Assembly (NCBI RefSeq): GCF_902167145.1
Contig: NC_050101.1
Coordinates: 176,572,428-176,636,427 of the forward strand
DNA length: 64,000 nt
Source: Zea mays
Taxonomy: Eukaryota; Streptophyta; Magnoliopsida; Poales; Poaceae
Direction: 5' to 3'
The translations under genes and the position numbers were made by a program. Below the pieces are notes generated by a model, which was not told the origin of the DNA, ran no database searches, and saw only the letters and a program-made list of their open reading frames with translations. How positions within the stretch are numbered: the stretch's first letter is position 1; each line of letters opens with the position of its first letter. Below are positions 1 to 11,346 of this stretch, one piece after another.

Positions 1-461
1 CCCGGGTGGTTGGCACAGCAGTCGGAGCGGTGCGAGCGGCGTTGTTTTCCTGTCAGATCGGACAGTAAAGGGGCGAAGTGACTGCGGTCACTTCGACCTT
101 GCCGACCGCGGCGCACGTGTCAGGATGAGATGCCAGGCGATCTTCGCATTGAATGCGCCTGCGATACGGTCGGTTGGTGAGGCGATTTGGCCAAGGTTGC
201 TTCTCGACGAAGCCTGCCCGAGCTAGGCCTCGGGCGAGCCAAGGGTGCGCGCACTGCCTGAGGAGGCCCTTGGGCGAGGCGTGAATTCGTCCGGGACTAC
301 TGTTCCCGCCCGAAGCCGGGCTCGGGCGAGGCGAGATTGCGTCCCTTGGTAGACGAGGCCTTGACCTGAACCGTGCCCATCAGTCTTTGTAGTTTGTGCT
401 GAGGGTGCTTACCAGTCGTGTTTAGGAGTGTTGGGGGTACCCCTAATTACGGTACTCGACA
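1..461 (-). repeat. 3' LTR of the Gypsy element, truncated by the window
   Basis: On the plus strand this ends GGTACTCGACA at 461. That is the reverse complement of a TGTCGAGTACC LTR start. It aligns with 37249-37709, including shared blocks such as GAAGTGACTGCGGTCACTTC and GGCGATTTGGCCAAGG. The remaining roughly 1.1 kb of this LTR lies outside the window. Many differences separate it from the other LTR, so the insertion is old. Confidence 0.85.
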
Positions 462-1613
462 GTAGCCCCCGAGCCTCGAAGGGAGTGTTGACACTCGCTT
501 GGAGGCTTTGCCGCATTTCTCTGTGAGGGGACTGACCTTTCTCGGTTATACTTTGCTCCGTGGGTGCGCGCGAGCGCACCCGCCGGGTGTAGCCCCCGAG
601 GCCTCGGAGGAGTGGTTTGACTCCTCTGAGGTCTTAATGCTTTTTGTGATGCTTCGGCCGGCCTTGTTGTTCCCTCATGCGGCCTGGCCGTAGCCCGGGT
701 GCATGGTCAGGTTTTGAGTTTCTAGGCTGGTTTGTTGATGTTGTCAATGGTTTGGCCGTAGCCGGGTTGCGAGAGCAGCCCCCGAGCCTCTGCACGGAGC
801 GAGAGGACGATCAAGGATTGTCTCGACTTTTATTATATGCCCCTTCGTCGCCTTTCCGCAAGGAGGAAGGGGGGAAAGCACCATGTTGCCCTCGGAGGGC
901 GCCGAACATGGTGTCTCCAGTGAGTTGCTAACGGGTGATCCGAGTGGACGCCTGTGCCCCGTTCGATAAGGGTCGGCTAGTGGCCCAGAGGCGCGCTCCA
1001 AAAGTACCTGCAGGTGATTTGCCGGACACAGACCCATTCGATAGGGTCCGAGGGCTCGATGCCTCCCTCTAGTGGGATTCCGTTACAAAATCGCTCCTGC
1101 TGGTCTCGGAAATGTCCTAGGGTACCTCGGGAGCGTAGCCCGAGCCTCGGCCATGTAACGGATGTACCCAGAGTCATCCCTCACTCTGCGTGCTCTGGGG
1201 CGGCTGTCGAACCCTTCCGAGGGGCCAGCCTTCGAACCCCTGATCAGTAAAGGGCGCGGAGCCTGAGTGCTCTGGGGCAGCTGTCGAACCCTTCCGAGGG
1301 GCCAGCCTTCGAACCCCTGATCAGTAATGGGCTCGAGGCCCGAGTGCTCTAGGGCGGCTGTCAAACCCTTCCGAGGGGCCAGCCTTCGAACCCCTGATAA
1401 GTAGGAGGGCTCGGGGGCCCGTTTCCTTCGCTGAGAAGGATCCTTTTCGAAATATCCCTTTTCTCGGTCCCTGTAGTAAGAGAGAAAAAGAGGAAGAGGG
1501 TTCCCCCCTTTTAGCCCCCGAGGGAGGGTCGGGCTTTGCCGAGGCAAGGCTGACCCTTCCTTGATGACTAAACTTTGCGTGGGAACGACGTATACGAACA
1601 ACTTGAAAGCATA
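462..1613 (-). other. Gypsy 3' noncoding region with polypurine tract
   Basis: This is noncoding sequence between the integrase stop and the 3' LTR. On the minus strand the bases next to the LTR read GAGGCTCGGGGGCTAC, which fits a polypurine tract for plus-strand priming. The region is GC-rich, contains the 77-bp tandem repeat listed separately, and shows no convincing protein. Confidence 0.7.
1191..1410. repeat. Tandem repeat, about 2.9 copies of a 77-bp unit
   Basis: TGCTCTGGGG-type unit starts occur at 1191, 1268 and 1345, exactly 77 bp apart. Each unit contains CCTTCCGAGGGGCCAGCC followed by TTCGAACCCCTGAT. The copies differ by a few bases. The repeat sits in the Gypsy 3' noncoding region. 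Confidence 0.9.
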
Positions 1614-2440
1614 TTAAGGGTAGAAGCGACGTAGCTGTTGGATGTTCCAAGCGTTGCTGTAGACCTCGCCTTGACTGTTGGCCAGCTTGTACGTTCCGGG
1701 CTTCAGAACTCTGGCGATGACGAACGACCCTTCCCAGGGAGGCGTGAGCTTGTGCCGCCCTCGGGCGTCTTGTCGCAGCCGAAGCACCAGGTCGCCCACC
1801 TGGAGGTCTCGGGACCGGACCCCTCGGGCGTGGTAGCGTCGCAGGGACTGCTGGTACCGCGCCGAGTGTAGTAAGGCCATGTCCCGAGCCTCTTCCAGTT
1901 GGTCCAGCGAGTCTTCTCGATTAGCTTGGATGCTTTGGTCGGCGTAGGCCCTCGTCCTCGGGGAACCGTATTCTAAGTCTGTGGGCAAGATGGCCTCGGC
2001 CCCATAGACTAGAAAGAACGGCGTGAAGCCCGTGGCTCGGCTCGGCGTTGTCCTCAGACTCTAGACCACCGAGGGGAGTTCCTTCATCCATCGCTTGCCG
2101 AACTTGTTGAGGTCGTTGTAGATCCGAGGCTTGAGTCCTTGTAGAATCATGCTGTTGGCACACTCTACTTGCCCATTCGTCATGGGGTGAGCCACGGCGG
2201 CCCAGTCCACCCGGATGTGGTGATCCTCGCAGAAGTCCAGGAACTTTCTGCCGGTGAACTGGGTGCCGTTGTCGGTGATGATGGAGTTCGGGACCCCAAA
2301 GCGATGGATGAATATGGTGAAGAACGCCACCGCCTGTTCGGACCTGATGTTGTTTAGGGGTCGGACCTCGATCCACTTGGAGAATTTGTCGATGGCGACC
2401 AACAGGTGCGTGTAGCCCCCGGGCCCCGGGTGCCTTCTGC
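1614..2440 (-). pseudogene. Gypsy integrase core and C-terminal domain (broken)
   Basis: The minus strand encodes the second half of the integrase. It includes the core (VAIDKFSKWIEVRPL, then IITDNGTQF with the second catalytic Asp, then HPMTNGQVE with the catalytic Glu) and a C-terminal region with VGDLVLR and PPWEGSFV. The N-terminal half is at 11347-11694, separated by Sirevirus A. Two lesions are visible. A stop at 2061-2063 follows LPSVV, where Trp is usual. An insertion of about 8 nt in the C/G run near 2415-2430 shifts the frame just after the Sirevirus junction. The protein ends FYP at 1614. Confidence 0.85.
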
Positions 2441-2445
2441 AAGGG

Positions 2446-3723
2446 TGAAAGGGAAATGTGCCCTTGGGCCATTTCTAAGTATTTTGGTGATTGAGTGCCA
2501 ACACAAGTGCTTAAATGTGAATCTATGCCCATGAATGAACAAAGTGCAAATCATGAGTAAAGGTATGTTTCTAAGCCTTAGTACATTGGTTTTGTGTACT
2601 AATATACTTGTCTAAGTGTTAGAAACAGAAAGAAGAAAAGAAGAGAAGAGTTGGCTGTGTACAGCCAACAGGCTGTTTCGGTCTGGGGCACCGGACTGTC
2701 CGGTGGTGCACCGGACAGTGTCCGGTGCGCCAGGCTGCCTCGGGCGAAGAGGCCGCTCTCGGGAATTTTGCCGATGGCATACGGCTATAATTCACCGGAC
2801 TGTCCGATGTGCACCGGACTGTCCGGTGAGCCAACGGTCGGCCGAGCCAACGGTCGGCCGCGGAATCTGCACGCGACACGTGGTCTCGCCAACGGTCGGA
2901 AGGAGGCACCGGACTGTCCGGTGTGCACCGGACTGTCCGGTGTGCACCGGACTGTCCGGTGCGCCAGATCTGCAACGGTTGGCAACGGTCGGCTGCGACT
3001 GTTAAGGAAAGAAATCGGGCACCGGACAGTGTCCGGTGTGCACCGGACTGTCCGGTGCGCCCGACGATAGAAGGCAAGGATGGCCTTCCAGATTTGTTCT
3101 CAACGGCTCCTAGCTGCCTTGGGGCTATAAAAGGGACCCCTAGGCGCATGGAGGAGGGCACCAAGCATTCCTACAACTCTTCTAAGCACCAAGACATCGA
3201 TCTCACGCATTCGTTTCATTGTGATAGCATATAGAGCTCTTGTGGAGTTGTGAACTCTTTGTGTTGCGTTGCGAGCTCTTGTTGCGACTTGTGTGCGTGT
3301 TGTTGCTCTGATTTTCGAGTCTTGTGTGCGTTGCTCATTCCCACCTTACTCCGTGCTTCTTTGTGAAACTCAATTGTAAGGGCGAGAGACTCCAAGTTGT
3401 GGAGATTCCTCGCAAACGGGAAAAGATAAAAGGAAAGGAAAACACCGTGGTATTCAAGTTGATCATTGGATCACTTGAGAGGAGTTGAGTGCAACTCTCG
3501 TCCGTTGGGACGCCACAACGTGGAGTAGGCAAGTTTTGTACTTGGCCGAACCACGGGATAACCACCGTGTCATCTCTGTGATTGCTTTCTTGTGGTTATC
3601 GTGTTTTGGCTCCTCTCTAGCCACTTGGAAATTATTGTGCTAACAAGTAACCAAGTTTCCGTGGCTATAAGTTTAAGTTTTTACAGGATCACCTATTCAC
3701 CCCCCCCCCTCTAGGTGCTCTCA
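2446..3723 (+). repeat. 5' LTR of Sirevirus A
   Basis: 1278 bp, starting TGAAAGGG and ending CTCTCA. It contains nine copies, some degenerate, of the palindrome CACCGGACTGTCCGGTG or its CACCGGACAGTGTCCGGTG variant, and several CCAACGGTCGG motifs. It is 56 bp longer than the 3' LTR, mainly because of extra repeat units at about 2835-2850 and 2915-2955. Confidence 0.95.
3120..3140 (+). promoter_or_regulatory. Putative TATA box of the Sirevirus A LTR promoter
   Basis: GGGGCTATAAAAGGGACCCC lies directly downstream of the palindrome array. The same block recurs in the 3' LTR near 10741 and in both Sirevirus B LTRs near 12897 and 20582. The position late in the LTR, before an R/U5-like tail, fits a Pol II core promoter. 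The start site was not measured. Confidence 0.6.
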
Positions 3724-3725
3724 AT

Positions 3726-3738
3726 TGGTATCGGAGCC
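3726..3738 (+). other. Primer-binding site of Sirevirus A
   Basis: TGGTATCGGAGCC begins three bases after the LTR end. It matches the initiator Met tRNA 3' end used by most plant Copia elements, with one difference from the common TGGTATCAGAGCC. Confidence 0.8.
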
Positions 3739-3773
3739 GTTCTCTTCAAGAAAGGGACTAACCGCCCGAAGAG

Positions 3774-6127
3774 ATGGATCCTAAGGGGAAGGGAATTGTG
3801 ATCAACGACAAGGAGAAGGAGTCCTTCGTCAATGAGCCAAGGGATGACAAGTCCAACAACTCGGGCTCGGGCCACAAGCGAAAAGATGGGAAGAAGAAGA
3901 AGACAAGACGCATCAAGGAGATCGTCTACTACGACAGCGATGAGTCCTCTTCTTCCCAAAAGGACGACGACAACGACTACAGGAAGACGGTCAATTCGAA
4001 CTTCTCATTTGATTATTCGCGTATTCCACATAGTTCGAATTCGCATTTGCTTTCCATTCCTCTTGGCAAACCTCCACACTTTGATGGGGAGGACTACGGA
4101 TTTTGGAGTCACAAAATGCGTAGTCACTTATTCTCTCTCCATCCAAGCATATGGGAGATAGTAGAGAATGGAATGAAATTTGATAGCTCGGATAGCCCTA
4201 TGCTTATAAATGAACAAATTCATAGAAATGCACAAGCTACTACTGTTCTCTTAGCATCTTTGTGCAGGGAAGAGTACAATAAGGTGAGCGGCTTGGACAA
4301 TGCCAAGCAGATATGGGACACCCTCAAGATCTCTCACGAGGGGAACGACATCACCATGCTCACCAAGATGGAGTTGGTGGAGGGCGAGCTTGGACGATTC
4401 GCCATGATAAGGGGAGAAGAGCCAACTCAAACTTACAACCGGCTCAAGACCCTTATCAACAAAATAAGGAGCTACGGAAGCACGCCGACGTTGTCCGCCT
4501 AATGCTCAGGTCCTTTACCGTTCTTGATCCTCATCTCGTGAACAATATTCGTGAGAATCCCAGGTACACGATGATGACGCCCGAGGAAGTACTTGGAAAA
4601 TTCGTGAGCGGGCGGATGATGATCAAGGAGGCAAGATACGTTGACGACGCGTTGAACGGTCCACTCCACGAGCCTCAACCCATTGCTCTAAAGGCAACAA
4701 GGAACAAGGAGTCGCTACCTAGCAAGGTGGCGCAAGTTGAGGCGGCCGGGCTCAATGATGAAGAGATGGCTCTCATCATCAAGAGATTCAAGACGGTGCT
4801 GAAGGGTCACAAGGGGCAGCCAAGCAAGAACAAGACAAAAGGGAAACGCTCATGCTTCAAGTGCGGTAAGATTGGTCATTTTATCGCTAACTGCCCCGAT
4901 AACGATAGTGACCAGGAACAGGGAAACAAGAGGGAAAAGAAGAAGAATTACAAGAAGGCCAAGGGCGAGGCGCATCTAGGCAAGGAGTGGGATTCGGATT
5001 GCTCCTCCTCCGACTCCGACAATGAGGGACTCGCCGCCACTGCCTTCAACAAATCGGCCCTCTTCCCCAACGAGCATCACACTTGCCTCATGGCAAGGGA
5101 AAAGAAGGTAATCACTCGTAATGCTAATACTTATGATTCTTCTAGTGATGATGAATCTAGTGAGGATGAAATTGATTACTCTAGTTTATTCAAGGGATTG
5201 GATAGAACTAAGATAGCTAAGATTAATGAGTTGATTGATGCCTTAAATGAAAAGGATAGAATCTTAGAGAAACAGGAAGACCTTTTATATGAAGAACATG
5301 ATAAATTTGTTAGTGCACAAAATTCACTTGCTCTAGAAGTTAAAAGAAATGGAATACTTTCTTGTGAACTTTCTACTTGTAATGAAACCATTTCTTCTTT
5401 AAAAGGTGAAATTAATGTTTTAACTGCTAAACTAGAAGTAGCAAGTAACTCTTGTGTTGAAAATATTACAATTTGCACTAGGTGTAAGGATTTTGATGTT
5501 AATGCTTGTAGTGAACACTTAGTTTCAATTTCAAAACTAAATGATGAAGTGGCTAGTCTTAATGCTCAACTTAAGACTAGCAAAAGTGATTTTGAAAAAC
5601 TAAAATTTGCTAGGGATGCCTACACGGTTGGTAGACACCCCTCAATTAAGGATGGGCTTGGCTTCAAGAGGGAAGCCAAGAACTTAACAAGCCATAAGGC
5701 TCCCATTCCCGCCAAGGAGAAAGGGAAGGCCCCTATGGCTAGTAGTGCAAAAAGGAATCATGCCTTTATGTACCATGATAGGAGACATGCTAGAAATGCT
5801 TGTAATGATTTTGATTCATATGTTTATGATTCTCATGCCATGTTTGCTCCTAGTTCTTCATATGTGTATGATAGAAATATTACTAGGAGAAATGTTGTTC
5901 CTAAAAGAAATGTTGCTCATGTTCCTAGAAAAGTTGTGAACAAACCTTCTACCATTTATTATGCTTGCAATGCTCCCTTTGCTATTTGTAGAAAGGGTAA
6001 AAAGGTAATTGCTAGGAAGTTAGGGGCAAGATGCAAGGGAGATAAAACTTGCATTTGGGTCCCTAAGGATATATGTGCTAACCTTGTAGGACCCAACATG
6101 AGTTGGGTACCTAAGACCCAAGCCTAA
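3774..6127 (+). pseudogene. Sirevirus A gag, frameshifted
   Basis: Gag forms the particle and packages RNA. It starts at the ATG at 3774 (MDPKGKGIVIND) and reads as a UBN2-type gag domain (HFDGEDYGFWSHKMRSHLF) to about 4485. There 13 nt present in Sirevirus B are missing, which shifts the frame and gives an early stop at 4500-4502. The rest continues in another frame to 6127. It has a CCHC zinc knuckle (CFKCGKIGHFIANC, 4853-4894), acidic Ser-rich stretches, a coiled-coil region and a basic tail ending WVPKTQA. An intact copy would resemble the 791-residue gag of B. Confidence 0.9.
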
Positions 6128-6140
6128 ATTTGCCTTGCAG

Positions 6141-9100
6141 GTTTATGCATCCGGGGGTTCAAGCTGGATTATCGACAGCGGATGCACAAACCATATGACG
6201 GGGGAGAAGAAAATGTTCACCTCCTACGTCAAAAATAAAGATTCCCAAGATTCAATTATATTCGGTGATGGGAATCAAGGCAAGGTAAAAGGTTTAGGTA
6301 AAATTGCAATTTCTAATGAGCACTCCATATCTAATGTGTTTTTAGTTGAGTCGCTTGGATATAATTTGCTATCTGTCAGTCAATTATGTAATATGGGGTA
6401 TAACTGTCTATTCACAAATGTAGATGTGTCTGTCTTTAGAAGAAGTGATGGTTCACTAGCTTTTAAGGGTGTATTAGACGGCAAACTTTATTTAGTTGAT
6501 TTTGCAAAAGAAGAGGCCGGTCTAGATGCATGCTTAATAGCTAAGACTAGCATGGGCTGGCTGTGGCATCGCCGCTTAGCACATGTGGGGATGAAGAACC
6601 TCCATAAGCTTCTAAAGGGAGAACACGTGATAGGTCTAACTAATGTTCAATTCGAAAAAGATAGACCTTGTGCAGCTTGTCAAGCAGGGAAACAGGTGGG
6701 AGGCTCTCATCACACCAAAAATGTGATGACGACATCAAGACCCTTGGAGATGCTGCATATGGACCTCTTCGGACCCGTCGCCTATCTGAGTATAGGAGGG
6801 AGTAAGTATGGTCTAGTTATTGTAGATGATTTTTCCCGCTTCACTTGGGTGTTCTTTTTGCAGGAGAAGTCTGAAACCCAAGGTACCCTCAAGCGCTTCC
6901 TCAGGAGAGCTCAAAATGAGTTTGAGCTCAAGGTGAAGAAGATAAGGAGCGACAACGGGTCCGAATTCAAGAACCTTCAAGTGGAGGAATTCCTTGAGGA
7001 GGAAGGAATCAAGCACGAATTCTCCGCTCCCTACACACCACAACAAAATGGTGTGGTAGAGAGGAAGAACAGGACGCTCATCGATATGGCGAGGACGATG
7101 CTAGGAGAGTTCAAGACCCCCGAGTGCTTTTGGACGGAAGCCGTGAACACGGCTTGCCATGCCATCAACAGGGTCTACCTTCATCGCCTCCTCAAGAAGA
7201 CTTCGTATGAGCTACTAACCGGTAACAAACCCAATGTGTCTTACTTTCGTGTTTTTGGGAGCAAGTGCTACATTCTAGTGAAGAAAGGTAGAAATTCTAA
7301 GTTTGCTCCCAAAGCAGTAGAAGGGTTTTTATTAGGTTATGACTCAAATACAAAGGCGTATAGAGTCTTCAACAAATCATCGGGTTTGGTTGAAGTCTCT
7401 AGCGACGTTGTATTTGATGAGACTAATGGCTCTCCAAGAGAGCAAGTTGTTGATCTTGATGATGTAGATGAAGAAGACGTTCCAACGGCCGCTATGCGCA
7501 CCATGGCAATTGGTGATGTGCGACCACAGGAACACTTGAAGCAAGATCAACCTTCTTCCTCAACAACGGTGCATCCCCCGACTCAAGACGATGAACAGGT
7601 TCATCAACAGGAGGCGTGTGATCAAGGGGGAGCACAAGATGATCATGTAATGGAGGAAGAAGCGCAACCGGCACCTCCAACCCAAGTTCGAGCGATGATT
7701 CAAAGAGATCATCCTGTCGACCAAATACTGGGTGACATTAGCAAGGGAGTAACTACTCGATCTCGTTTAGTTAATTTTTGTGAGCATTACTCCTTTGTCT
7801 CTTCTATTGAGCCTTTCAGGGTAGAGGAGGCCTTGCTAGATCCGGACTGGGTGTTGGCCATGCAGGAGGAGCTCAATAACTTCAAGAGGAATGAAGTTTG
7901 GACACTGGTGCCTCGTCCTAAGCAAAATATTGTGGGAACCAAGTGGGTGTTCCGCAACAAACAAGACGAGCACGGAGTGGTGACGAGAAACAAGGCTCGA
8001 CTTGTGGCAAAAGGTTACGCCCAAGTCGCAGGTTTGGACTTTGAGGAGACTTTTGCTCCTGTGGCTAGGCTAGAATCAATTCGTATCTTGCTAGCATATG
8101 CCGCTCACCATTCCTTCAGGTTGTACCAAATGGATGTGAAGAGCGCTTTCCTCAACGGACCAATAAAGGAGGAGGTGTACGTGGAGCAACCCCCTGGCTT
8201 CGAGGATGAACGGTACCCCGACCACGTGTGTAAGCTCTCTAAGGCGCTCTATGGACTTAAGCAAGCCCCAAGAGCATGGTATGAATGCCTTAGAGATTTC
8301 TTAATTACTAATGCTTTCAAGGTTGGGAAAGCCGATCCAACTCTTTTTACAAAGACATGTGATGGTGATTTGTTTGTGTGCCAAATTTATGTCGATGACA
8401 TAATATTTGGTTCTACTAACCAAAAATCTTGTGAAGAGTTTAGCAGGGTGATGACGCAGAAATTCGAGATGTCGATGATGGGCGAGTTGAACTACTTCCT
8501 TGGGTTCCAAGTGAAGCAACTCAAGGACGGCACCTTCATCTCCCAAACGAAGTACACGCAAGATCTGCTAAAGCGGTTTGGGATGAAGGACGCCAAGCCT
8601 GCAAAGACTCCGATGGGAACCGACGGACACACCGACCTCAACAAAGGAGGTAAGTCCGTTGATCAAAAAGCATACCGGTCAATGATAGGGTCATTACTTT
8701 ATTTATGTGCTAGTAGACCGGATATTATGCTTAGTGTATGCATGTGTGCTAGATTTCAATCCGATCCTAAGGAATGTCACTTAGTGGCGGTGAAGCGAAT
8801 CCTTAGATATTTAGTTGCTACGCCTTGCTTCGGGCTCTGGTATCCAAAGGGGTCTACCTTTGACTTGGTTGGATACTCAGATTCCGACTATGCTGGATGT
8901 AAGGTCGATAGGAAGAGTACATCGGGGACATGCCAATTCTTAGGAAGGTCCCTGGTGTCGTGGAACTCTAAGAAACAAACTTCCGTTGCCCTATCCACCG
9001 CTGAGGCCGAGTACGTTGCCGCAGGACAGTGTTGCGCGCAACTACTTTGGATGAGGCAAACCCTCAGGGACTTTGGCTACAATCTGAGCAAAGTCCCACT

Positions 9101-9341
9101 CCTATGTGATAATGAGAGTGCTATCCGCATGGCGGAAAATCCTGTTGAGCACAGCCGCACAAAGCACATAGACATCCGGCATCACTTTTTGAGAGACCAC
9201 CAGCAAAAGGGGGATATCGAAGTGTTTCATGTTAGCACCGAGAACCAGCTAGCCGATATCTTTACCAAGCCTCTAGATGAGAAGACCTTTTGCAGGCTGC
9301 GTAGTGAGCTAAATGTCTTAGATTCGCGGAACTTGGATTGA
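6141..9341 (+). CDS. Sirevirus A pol (PR-INT-RT-RNase H), open
   Basis: A single open frame of about 1066 codons without an in-frame ATG at its start; I place the start at GTTTATGCA just after gag. Domains in order: aspartic protease with Asp-Ser-Gly at 6174-6182; integrase zinc finger ([15 protein letters not shown], then CAACQAGKQ); integrase core ([27 protein letters not shown]); reverse transcriptase with YVDD at 8388-8399; RNase H ([16 protein letters not shown]) and a C-terminus with DIFTKPL. All catalytic motifs are present. It lies in the +1 frame relative to gag, so expression needs a frameshift, reinitiation or splicing. Confidence 0.92.
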   Translation, partial: VYASGGSSWIIDSGCTNHMTGEKKMFTSYVKNKDSQDSIIFGDGNQGKVKGLGKIAISNEHSISNVFLVESLGYNLLSVSQLCNMGYNCLFTNVDVSVFRRSDGSLAFKGVLDGKLYLVDFAKEEAGLDACLIAKTSMGWLWHRRLAHVGMKNLHKLLKGEHVIGLTNVQFEKDRPCAACQAGKQVGGSHHTKNVMTTSRPLEMLHMDLFGPVAYLSIGGSKYGLVIVDDFSRFTWVFFLQEKSETQGTLKRFLRRAQNEFELKVKKIRSDNGSEFKNLQVEEFLEEEGIKHEFSAPYTPQQNGVVERKNRTLIDMARTMLGEFKTPECFWTEAVNTACHAINRVYLHRLLKKTSYELLTGNKPNVSYFRVFGSKCYILVKKGRNSKFAPKAVEGFLLGYDSNTKAYRVFNKSSGLVEVSSDVVFDETNGSPREQVVDLDDVDEEDVPTAAMRTMAIGDVRPQEHLKQDQPSSSTTVHPPTQDDEQVHQQEACDQGGAQDDHVMEEEAQPAPPTQVRAMIQRDHPVDQILGDISKGVTTRSRLVNFCEHYSFVSSIEPFRVEEALLDPDWVLAMQEELNNFKRNEVWTLVPRPKQNIVGTKWVFRNKQDEHGVVTRNKARLVAKGYAQVAGLDFEETFAPVARLESIRILLAYAAHHSFRLYQMDVKSAFLNGPIKEEVYVEQPPGFEDERYPDHVCKLSKALYGLKQAPRAWYECLRDFLITNAFKVGKADPTLFTKTCDGDLFVCQIYVDDIIFGSTNQKSCEEFSRVMTQKFEMSMMGELNYFLGFQVKQLKDGTFISQTKYTQDLLKRFGMKDAKPAKTPMGTDGHTDLNKGGKSVDQKAYRSMIGSLLYLCASRPDIMLSVCMCARFQSDPKECHLVAVKRILRYLVATPCFGLWYPKGSTFDLVGYSDSDYAGCKVDRKSTSGTCQFLGRSLVSWNSKKQTSVALSTAEAEYVAAGQCCAQLLWMRQTLRDFGYNLSKVPLLCDNESAIRMAENPVEHSRTKHIDIRHHFLRDHQQKGDIEVFHVSTENQLADIFTKPLDEKTFCRLRSELNVLDSRNLD

Positions 9342-10119
9342 ATTGTAGCATACATGTGTTTATGCCTTTGATCATGTTCCTTCTGCATTTTGTTGCTTAT
9401 TGTGGTGCTCAAGTTGTACAAACACTCCCTGGACCTCACAAGTCCGTTGCAAAGTGATGCACATGTTTAGGGGGAGATGTGTTACAACTTGACCCTTTGA
9501 GACTAACTATATGCTTGAGTTTGCTTGATTTAGTCTCAAAGGAGAATTGAAAGGGAAAAGGTGGACTTGGACTATGAAAGACTTCCACTGCACTCCAATG
9601 AGAGGGTAACTTATTCCAAGTCCATCTCATGAACTCTTATTGCCATTTGCTCTTAATTGAAGATTTTGGTGCGGCAATGGGGTTATAGGGCCAAGATTGA
9701 TCCCGTTTTGGTGCTTGATGCCAAAGGGGGAGAAAATAAAGGCCAAAGCAATAAATGGATCAGCTACCACTTGAGAGATTTTGAAAATAGTAGAATAGAG
9801 CTTTTTGTTTTGGCAAAACTCTCTTATTGTCTCTTTTGTCAAAAGTTGGCTTCTTATGGGGAGAAGTAGTGATTATGGAAAAAGGGGGAGTTTTTGAAAT
9901 CTTTGATCAATCTCTTTTGGAATGACTCTCTTTATGCTTCAACATGTGTGTTTGACTTAGATTTGAGGTTGATTTACAAAAACAAACCAAGTGGTGGCAA
10001 AGGATGATCCATATATGCCAAAATTGAATAGAACTCAAATTTATTCTATTTGAAGTGATTTTGCACTTGTTCTAGTTGCTTTATGTTGTGTTGGCATAAA
10101 TCACCAAAAAGGGGGAGAT
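9342..10119 (+). other. Sirevirus A 3' noncoding region with multiple polypurine tracts
   Basis: There is no credible ORF. Repeated G-rich tracts occur near 9470 (AGGGGGAGATG), 9725, 9886 and 10110 (AAAAAGGGGGAGATT). The last directly abuts the 3' LTR and is the likely plus-strand primer. Multiple tracts of this kind are a known feature of Sireviruses. Confidence 0.8.
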
Positions 10120-11341
10120 TGAAAGGGAAATGTGCCCTTGGGCCATTTCTAAGTATTTTGGTGATTGAGTGCCAACACAAGTGCTTAAATGTGAATCTAT
10201 GCCCATGAATGAACAAAGTGCAAATCATGAGTAAAGGTATGTTTCTAAGCCTTAGTACATTGGTTTTGTGTACTAATATACTTGTCTAAGTGTTAGAAAC
10301 AGAAAGAAGAAAAGAAGAGAAGAGTTGGCTGTGTACAGCCAACAGGCTGTTTCGGTCTGGGGCACCGGACTGTCCGGTGGTGCACCGGACAGTGTCCGGT
10401 GCGCCAGGCTGCCTCGGGCGAAGAGGCCGCTCTCGGGAATTTTGCCGATGGCGTACGGCTATAATTCACCGGACTGTCCGGTGTGCACCGGACTGTCCGG
10501 TGAGCCAACGGTCGGCCGCGGAATCTGCGCGCGACACGTGGTCTGGCCAACGGTCGGAAGGAGGCACCGGACTATCCGGTGCGCCAGATCTGCAACGGTT
10601 GGCAACGGTCGGCTGCGACTGTTAAGGAAAGAAATCGGGCACCGGACAGTGTCCGGTGTGCACCGGACTGTCCGGTGCGCCCGACGACAGAAGGCAAGGA
10701 TGGCCTTCCAGATTTGTTCTCAACGGCTCCTAGCTGCCTTGGGGCTATAAAAGGGACCCCTAGGCGCATGGAGGAGGGCACCAAGCATTCCTACAACTCT
10801 TCTAAGCACCAAGACATCGATCTCACGCATTCGTTTCATTGTGATAGCATATAGAGCTCTTGTGGAGTTGTGAACTCTTTGTGTTGCGTTGCGAGCTCTT
10901 GTTGCGACTTGTGTGCGTGTTGTTGCTCTGATTTTCGAGTCTTGTGTGCGTTGCTCATTCCCACCTTACTCCGTGCTTCTTTGTGAAACTCAATTGTAAG
11001 GGCGAGAGACTCCAAGTTGTGGAGATTCCTCGCAAACGGGAAAAGATAAAAGGAAAGGAAAACACCGTGGTATTCAAGTTGATCATTGGATCACTTGAGA
11101 GGAGTTGAGTGCAACTCTCGTCCGTTGGGACGCCACAACGTGGAGTAGGCAAGTTTTGTACTTGGCCGAACCACGGGATAACCACCGTGTCATCTCTGTG
11201 ATTGCTTTCTTGTGGTTATCGTGTTTTGGCTCCTCTCTAGCCACTTGGAAATTATTGTGCTAACAAGTAACCAAGTTTCCGTGGCTATAAGTTTAAGTTT
11301 TTACAGGATCACCTATTCACCCCCCCCTCTAGGTGCTCTCA
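10120..11341 (+). repeat. 3' LTR of Sirevirus A
   Basis: 1222 bp, with the same termini as 2446-3723. It has seven palindrome copies against nine in the 5' LTR, and one copy is degenerate (CACCGGACTATCCGGTG). Outside the repeat array the two LTRs are nearly identical. Confidence 0.95.
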
Positions 11342-11346
11342 AAGGG

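Larger units (their letters stand above)
2446..11341 (+). mobile_element. Sirevirus A: Ji-like Ty1/Copia LTR retrotransposon, full length
   Basis: An 8896-bp Copia element with TSD AAGGG at 2441-2445 and 11342-11346. LTRs start TGAAAGGGAAATG and end GGTGCTCTCA. The primer-binding site matches initiator Met tRNA. Order is 5' LTR, gag, pol (PR-INT-RT-RNase H), a noncoding region with many polypurine tracts, 3' LTR. This layout, the large gag with a coiled-coil tail, and the palindrome-rich LTRs mark the Sirevirus (Maximus/SIRE) lineage. It inserted in the Gypsy integrase core. Gag is frameshifted and pol is open. By eye the LTRs differ at about six substitutions plus indels. No env-like gene is seen. 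The Ji name is from recognition only. Confidence 0.95.

Noticed and set aside
2616..3234. Overlapping open frames on both strands rich in GLSG, HRTV and PDCP repeats in the Sirevirus LTRs
   Set aside because: They are translations of the CACCGGACTGTCCGGTG palindrome array in several frames. The same frames recur in every LTR copy and there is no start context or homologue.
2446..3723. CRISPR-like array of short regularly repeated palindromes
   Set aside because: The repeats are Sirevirus LTR motifs with irregular spacing and no unique spacers, in a plant genome.
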